Position numbers and translations under genes: made by a program. The notes beneath the pieces are model-generated. The model had not been told where the DNA came from. It did no database searches and saw nothing but the letters and a program-made list of their open reading frames with translations. A stretch of DNA of 8,121 nucleotides from Treponema sp. (GTDB lineage Bacteria; Spirochaetota; Spirochaetia; Treponematales; Breznakiellaceae): contig JAISFT010000160.1 of the NCBI GenBank assembly GCA_031263435.1, positions 1 through 8,121 on the forward strand, written 5' to 3'. This document shows positions 5,539 through 8,121 of this stretch, piece after piece (the stretch's first letter is position 1; every line of letters starts with the position of its first letter).

Positions 5539-6273
5539 ATGGAAGAACTACAGTCAACCGAGGTACTGGACCGGGAAATTCTGGAAGATGCCCGGCGCAA
5601 GGCCTTTCGTATCCTCAAGTCCGCGGACGATACGGTAAAGTCCAATGCCTTTACGTGGGAAAAAAAGACAGAGAAGGCCGTGGCCGATCTAAAAGGGCGT
5701 TTCGAGGAGCGGCGGGATAAGAGTTCTGAGGAAATTATGGCCCGGCTTCCCCTGGATAAACGCCGGGCGGAATCGGAAAAGATTGAACGGCTGGTCAGCG
5801 AGGCCCTGGACCTCTGGTACAAGACCCAGAGCCGGGAACGAATTCTTGGACTTTTAGAGGCGGAGCTGCGGCGCCGCCTGGCAGACTGTCCGGAATTTGG
5901 GAGCGCTGCCCCGGCCGCGCTTGCCGCCGGGGCATCACCGCGGCGCATCAAAGCCATGTTTTACAAGCTCGGCAGGGAGGAGGGGGAGGCCCTGCTGGCA
6001 AAGGTTCTGCCGCCGGGCACTTGGGAAACGGTGGATTACAAGCTGAGCGCAGAAGGCGCGGCCTCTGCTTCCTCCACCGGCGCGGGGGCCGCCATCAGGG
6101 CCTCCGGGGTCCTGTCCGGCAAATACCCGGAACTGGTCCTGGACAGCCCCGAAGTGCGGATAAGCGCCTCCATCAACATGCTGGCGGCCGCCCTTTTTGC
6201 GGACCGCCGTCTGGAACTTACCGCGGCCCTTATCGGGGAAAACCACCGGATCCTTGCCGGGGGGCCGCAATGA
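5539..6273 (+). CDS. atpE: V-type ATP synthase/ATPase subunit E (peripheral stalk)
   Basis: Stator stalk subunit whose N-terminal helix pairs with the G/H-like protein and whose C-terminal domain grips the A/B head. The 244-residue product has a charged helical first half (about 1-118, with stretches such as [18 protein letters not shown] and [21 protein letters not shown]), then an alpha/beta globular half ending in [22 protein letters not shown], near the usual position of the family's closing helix. Two Ala/Gly/Ser-rich loops (121-134 and 171-190) look like additions to a typical E subunit of about 190-200 residues. The start at 5539 follows an AGGTGAG sequence at close spacing. The stop overlaps the subunit A start as ATGA. 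A, D and F subunits are excluded by sequence, and the sequence divergence usual for E makes family-level certainty slightly lower. Confidence 0.85.
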   Translation: MEELQSTEVLDREILEDARRKAFRILKSADDTVKSNAFTWEKKTEKAVADLKGRFEERRDKSSEEIMARLPLDKRRAESEKIERLVSEALDLWYKTQSRERILGLLEAELRRRLADCPEFGSAAPAALAAGASPRRIKAMFYKLGREEGEALLAKVLPPGTWETVDYKLSAEGAASASSTGAGAAIRASGVLSGKYPELVLDSPEVRISASINMLAAALFADRRLELTAALIGENHRILAGGPQ

Positions 6274-8081
6274 TAGAGGGCAGGGTAAAGCGGATCTCCG
6301 GCCCCATTATCCGGGCCGAGGGCCTGGGAAGCGCCGGCCTCTTCGATGTGGTAGAGGTAGGGGAGAAACGGATCATCGGAGAGGTTGTCCGCCTGGAACG
6401 GGACGAGGCGGTGATCCAGGTTTACGAGGATGATACGGGGCTGCAGATAGGGGCCCCCATATATTCGACAGGCCGGCCCCTTTCGGTGCTGCTGGGTCCG
6501 GGCCTTATCGGTACCATCTACGACGGCATTCAGCGGCCCCTGGAGGCCCTTTTCAAACAGAGCGGGGCTTTTATGGAATCCGGTTCCCGGGGGGAGCCTC
6601 TGGATTCCCAGAGGGCCTGGCACTTTGTTCCGGAATCTTCGCTGGTAGAAAAACTGCGGAAAGGCGAAGCGGTGGAAGCTGTCCCCGGTCTGACGCTGGG
6701 AACAATTAAAGAGACCGAAAGTATTACCTGCAAGATTCTGGCCCCCCCCGGCGTCCGGGGCGGCGCTATTACGGCGCTCTGCGGGGAAGGGGACTATACC
6801 ATCAACGATACGATTGCCGGGACCAGTCTGGGGGGGGAGATCCCCCTGGCCCAGTGGTGGCCGGTCCGGATGCCCCGGCCCTCCCTGGACAGGCTTTCCC
6901 CGGATCAGCCCCTGATTACCGGGGAGCGGGTCATCGACGTGTTTTTCCCCCTGTCCAAGGGGGGGACTGCGGCCATCCCCGGGGGCTTCGGCACGGGGAA
7001 GACCATGACCCAGCACGCCATTGCCAAGTGGTGCGACGCCCAGGTGATCATCTACATCGGCTGCGGGGAGCGGGGCAACGAGATGACCGACGTGCTCACC
7101 GAGTTCCCCCGGCTTCTGGACCCCCGGACCGGGCGTTCCCTGATGGAGCGGACGATCCTTATCGCCAACACCTCCAACATGCCCGTGGCCGCCCGGGAGG
7201 TCTCGATCTACACCGGGGTTACCCTGGCGGAGTTCTACCGGGACATGGGCTACCATGTGGCGATCATGGCGGATTCCACCAGCCGCTGGGCGGAGGCCCT
7301 GCGGGAACTTTCCGGCCGCATGGAGGAGATGCCCGCGGAGGAGGGCTTCCCCGCGTACCTCCCCACCCGGCTTGCGGAATTCTACGAGCGGGCGGGCCGG
7401 GTCAGGACCCTTTCGGGGCTGGAAGGTTCGGTGTCGATCATCGGGGCCGTGTCTCCCCCGGGGGGGGACTTCTCCGAGCCCGTAACCCAGCATACCAAGC
7501 GCTTTATCCGCTGTTTTTGGGCTCTGGACCGGGACTTGGCCAACGCCCGGCACTACCCGGCCATAAGCTGGATCGACAGCTATTCGGAATATGCCGAGGA
7601 GCTTAAACCCTGGTGGGAAAAGGTGAACCCCCAGTGGGCCCAGTCCCGGCAGGAGGCCCTGGATCTTTTGAAACGAGAGCAGCGACTGGCGGAGATCGTG
7701 CGGCTTATCGGCCCCGACGCCCTGCCGGACGATCAGCGGCTGGTCCTTATCACCGCGGAGATTCTTCGAAACGGTTTTTTACAGCAGAATTCCTACGATG
7801 AAGTGGATATGTACTGTGTTCCCGCCAAGCAGATCAGGCTTTTGGAACTTATCATGGCCTTTCACCGCCGGGCTTTGACCTGCATCAAACTGGGGGCCCC
7901 GCTGACCAAGATCACCAGTCTCCCCATCCGGGAGAACCTTTCCCGCTTAAAAAGCATGGTTAAAAACGATGAGCTTGGGGGGCTTGAGGATTTTGAACGG
8001 GAGATGAAGGCGGGCCTTGAGGAACTGGAACGGAGTTACCGGGACACGGACGGGCTTAGTCTGAGGGAGGTTGTGTCATGA
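6270..8081 (+). CDS. atpA: V-type ATP synthase/ATPase catalytic subunit A
   Basis: Catalytic subunit that hydrolyses or makes ATP in the A3B3 head. The 603-residue product has the N-terminal beta-barrel ([19 protein letters not shown] onward), the bulge region specific to A subunits (about 110-200), and the nucleotide-binding core. The P-loop is GGFGTGKT (238-245, K244), the catalytic glutamate is E267 in [24 protein letters not shown] begins at 300, and the Walker B aspartate is D335 in [31 protein letters not shown] follows from 359, and a helical C-terminal domain closes the protein. Most A subunits I recall have GPFG rather than GGFG at the P-loop. The start at 6270 is fixed by the ATGA overlap with E and by the conserved first strand. 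An upstream in-frame start at 6021 would lie wholly within E. Two runs of eight G (6830-6837 and 7460-7467) encode glycine pairs. The stop overlaps the B start. Confidence 0.98.
   Translation: MIEGRVKRISGPIIRAEGLGSAGLFDVVEVGEKRIIGEVVRLERDEAVIQVYEDDTGLQIGAPIYSTGRPLSVLLGPGLIGTIYDGIQRPLEALFKQSGAFMESGSRGEPLDSQRAWHFVPESSLVEKLRKGEAVEAVPGLTLGTIKETESITCKILAPPGVRGGAITALCGEGDYTINDTIAGTSLGGEIPLAQWWPVRMPRPSLDRLSPDQPLITGERVIDVFFPLSKGGTAAIPGGFGTGKTMTQHAIAKWCDAQVIIYIGCGERGNEMTDVLTEFPRLLDPRTGRSLMERTILIANTSNMPVAAREVSIYTGVTLAEFYRDMGYHVAIMADSTSRWAEALRELSGRMEEMPAEEGFPAYLPTRLAEFYERAGRVRTLSGLEGSVSIIGAVSPPGGDFSEPVTQHTKRFIRCFWALDRDLANARHYPAISWIDSYSEYAEELKPWWEKVNPQWAQSRQEALDLLKREQRLAEIVRLIGPDALPDDQRLVLITAEILRNGFLQQNSYDEVDMYCVPAKQIRLLELIMAFHRRALTCIKLGAPLTKITSLPIRENLSRLKSMVKNDELGGLEDFEREMKAGLEELERSYRDTDGLSLREVVS
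8064..8070 (+). promoter_or_regulatory. Ribosome-binding site of subunit B
   Basis: AGGGAGG at the end of subunit A, 7 nt before the ATG at 8078. It is the strongest Shine-Dalgarno in the row after that of subunit I, as suits equal A and B output. Confidence 0.75.
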
Positions 8082-8121
8082 GGGGGGTTGAATACCGGGG
8101 TCTTACCCGAATCGAGGGGCC
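8078..8121 (+). CDS. atpB: V-type ATP synthase/ATPase subunit B, 5' end only
   Basis: Only 14 complete codons are present before the window ends: [14 protein letters not shown], with the next codon beginning CC (Pro). This is the standard opening of the V/A-type B subunit, the regulatory nucleotide-binding partner of A in the A3B3 head. The ATG overlaps the subunit A stop (ATGA) and has an AGGGAGG 7 nt upstream. The rest of the gene, and probably subunit D, lie beyond the window. Confidence 0.9.
   Translation, partial: MRGVEYRGLTRIEG

Noticed and set aside
5661..5667. A AAA AAG heptamer in subunit E, correctly phased for -1 frameshifting
   Set aside because: A shift would end after about 17 codons at 5720 and give a short stalk fragment. 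I saw no clear downstream stem, and full-length E is needed. The codons Glu-Lys-Lys explain it.
4605..5957. 450-codon open frame on the - strand spanning the end of I, K, F and part of E
   Set aside because: It crosses four well-supported + strand genes and the intergenic gap, and the predicted protein has no recognisable domain. It is a composition artefact.
6036..7553. 505-codon open frame on the - strand opposite subunits E and A
   Set aside because: It mirrors highly conserved ATPase coding sequence on the + strand, its product is Pro/Gly/Arg/His-rich with no family features, and GC-rich codon bias readily leaves antisense frames open.
1..8121. CRISPR arrays, insertion sequences, tRNA or rRNA genes, riboswitches
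   Set aside because: No spaced repeats, transposase-like product, terminal inverted repeats or RNA-gene motifs were seen. The window is almost fully occupied by housekeeping protein genes.

Overview
This window is a GC-rich stretch (roughly 60% G+C by eye, with G clearly in excess of C on the + strand) in which every supported gene reads left to right with almost no intergenic DNA. Gene content, gene order and protein character point to a spirochaete of the Treponema / termite-gut treponeme type. From memory, Treponema pallidum also has a second V-type ATPase cluster beside a secG-like gene near tpiA. The GC content is higher than in most named treponemes, so the genus is an inference.

Layout: a short upstream stretch (1-76) with a weak promoter candidate; secG, a SecYEG translocon subunit with a long acidic tail (77-493); a PTS fructose/nitrogen-type EIIA protein (510-983); then a V/A-type rotary ATPase operon. 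Its subunits run in the order G/H-like stalk protein (989-1471), C/d rotor-axle subunit (1474-2595), I/a stator membrane subunit (2592-4817), K/c proteolipid (4863-5174), F (5181-5528), E (5539-6273), catalytic A (6270-8081) and the first 14 codons of B (from 8078). Subunit D is not seen and probably follows B. Three junctions are ATGA stop/start overlaps (C-I, E-A, A-B). Most other gaps are 2-16 nt, and the only larger one is 45 nt, in front of K. No internal terminator is apparent, so the whole row is probably one transcription unit.

How the genes work together: A and B form the ATP-binding head, F (with D) and C connect the head to the c-ring built from K, I provides the ion half-channels, and E with the G/H-like protein forms the peripheral stalks. 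The machine couples ATP hydrolysis or synthesis to ion movement. SecG supports membrane insertion and export, and the K precursor itself looks as if it needs a signal peptide. The EIIA protein is a phospho-acceptor with a regulatory rather than transport role in related spirochaetes.

Nothing here is a wholly new system. The unusual points are the shuffled subunit order, in-frame Ala/Gly/Pro-rich insertions in several ATPase subunits (largest in subunit I), a c-subunit that lacks the known Na+ ligands apart from the carboxylate, a hairpin just upstream of the K ribosome-binding site, poly-G tracts inside essential genes, and the EIIA gene lying between secG and an ion pump.
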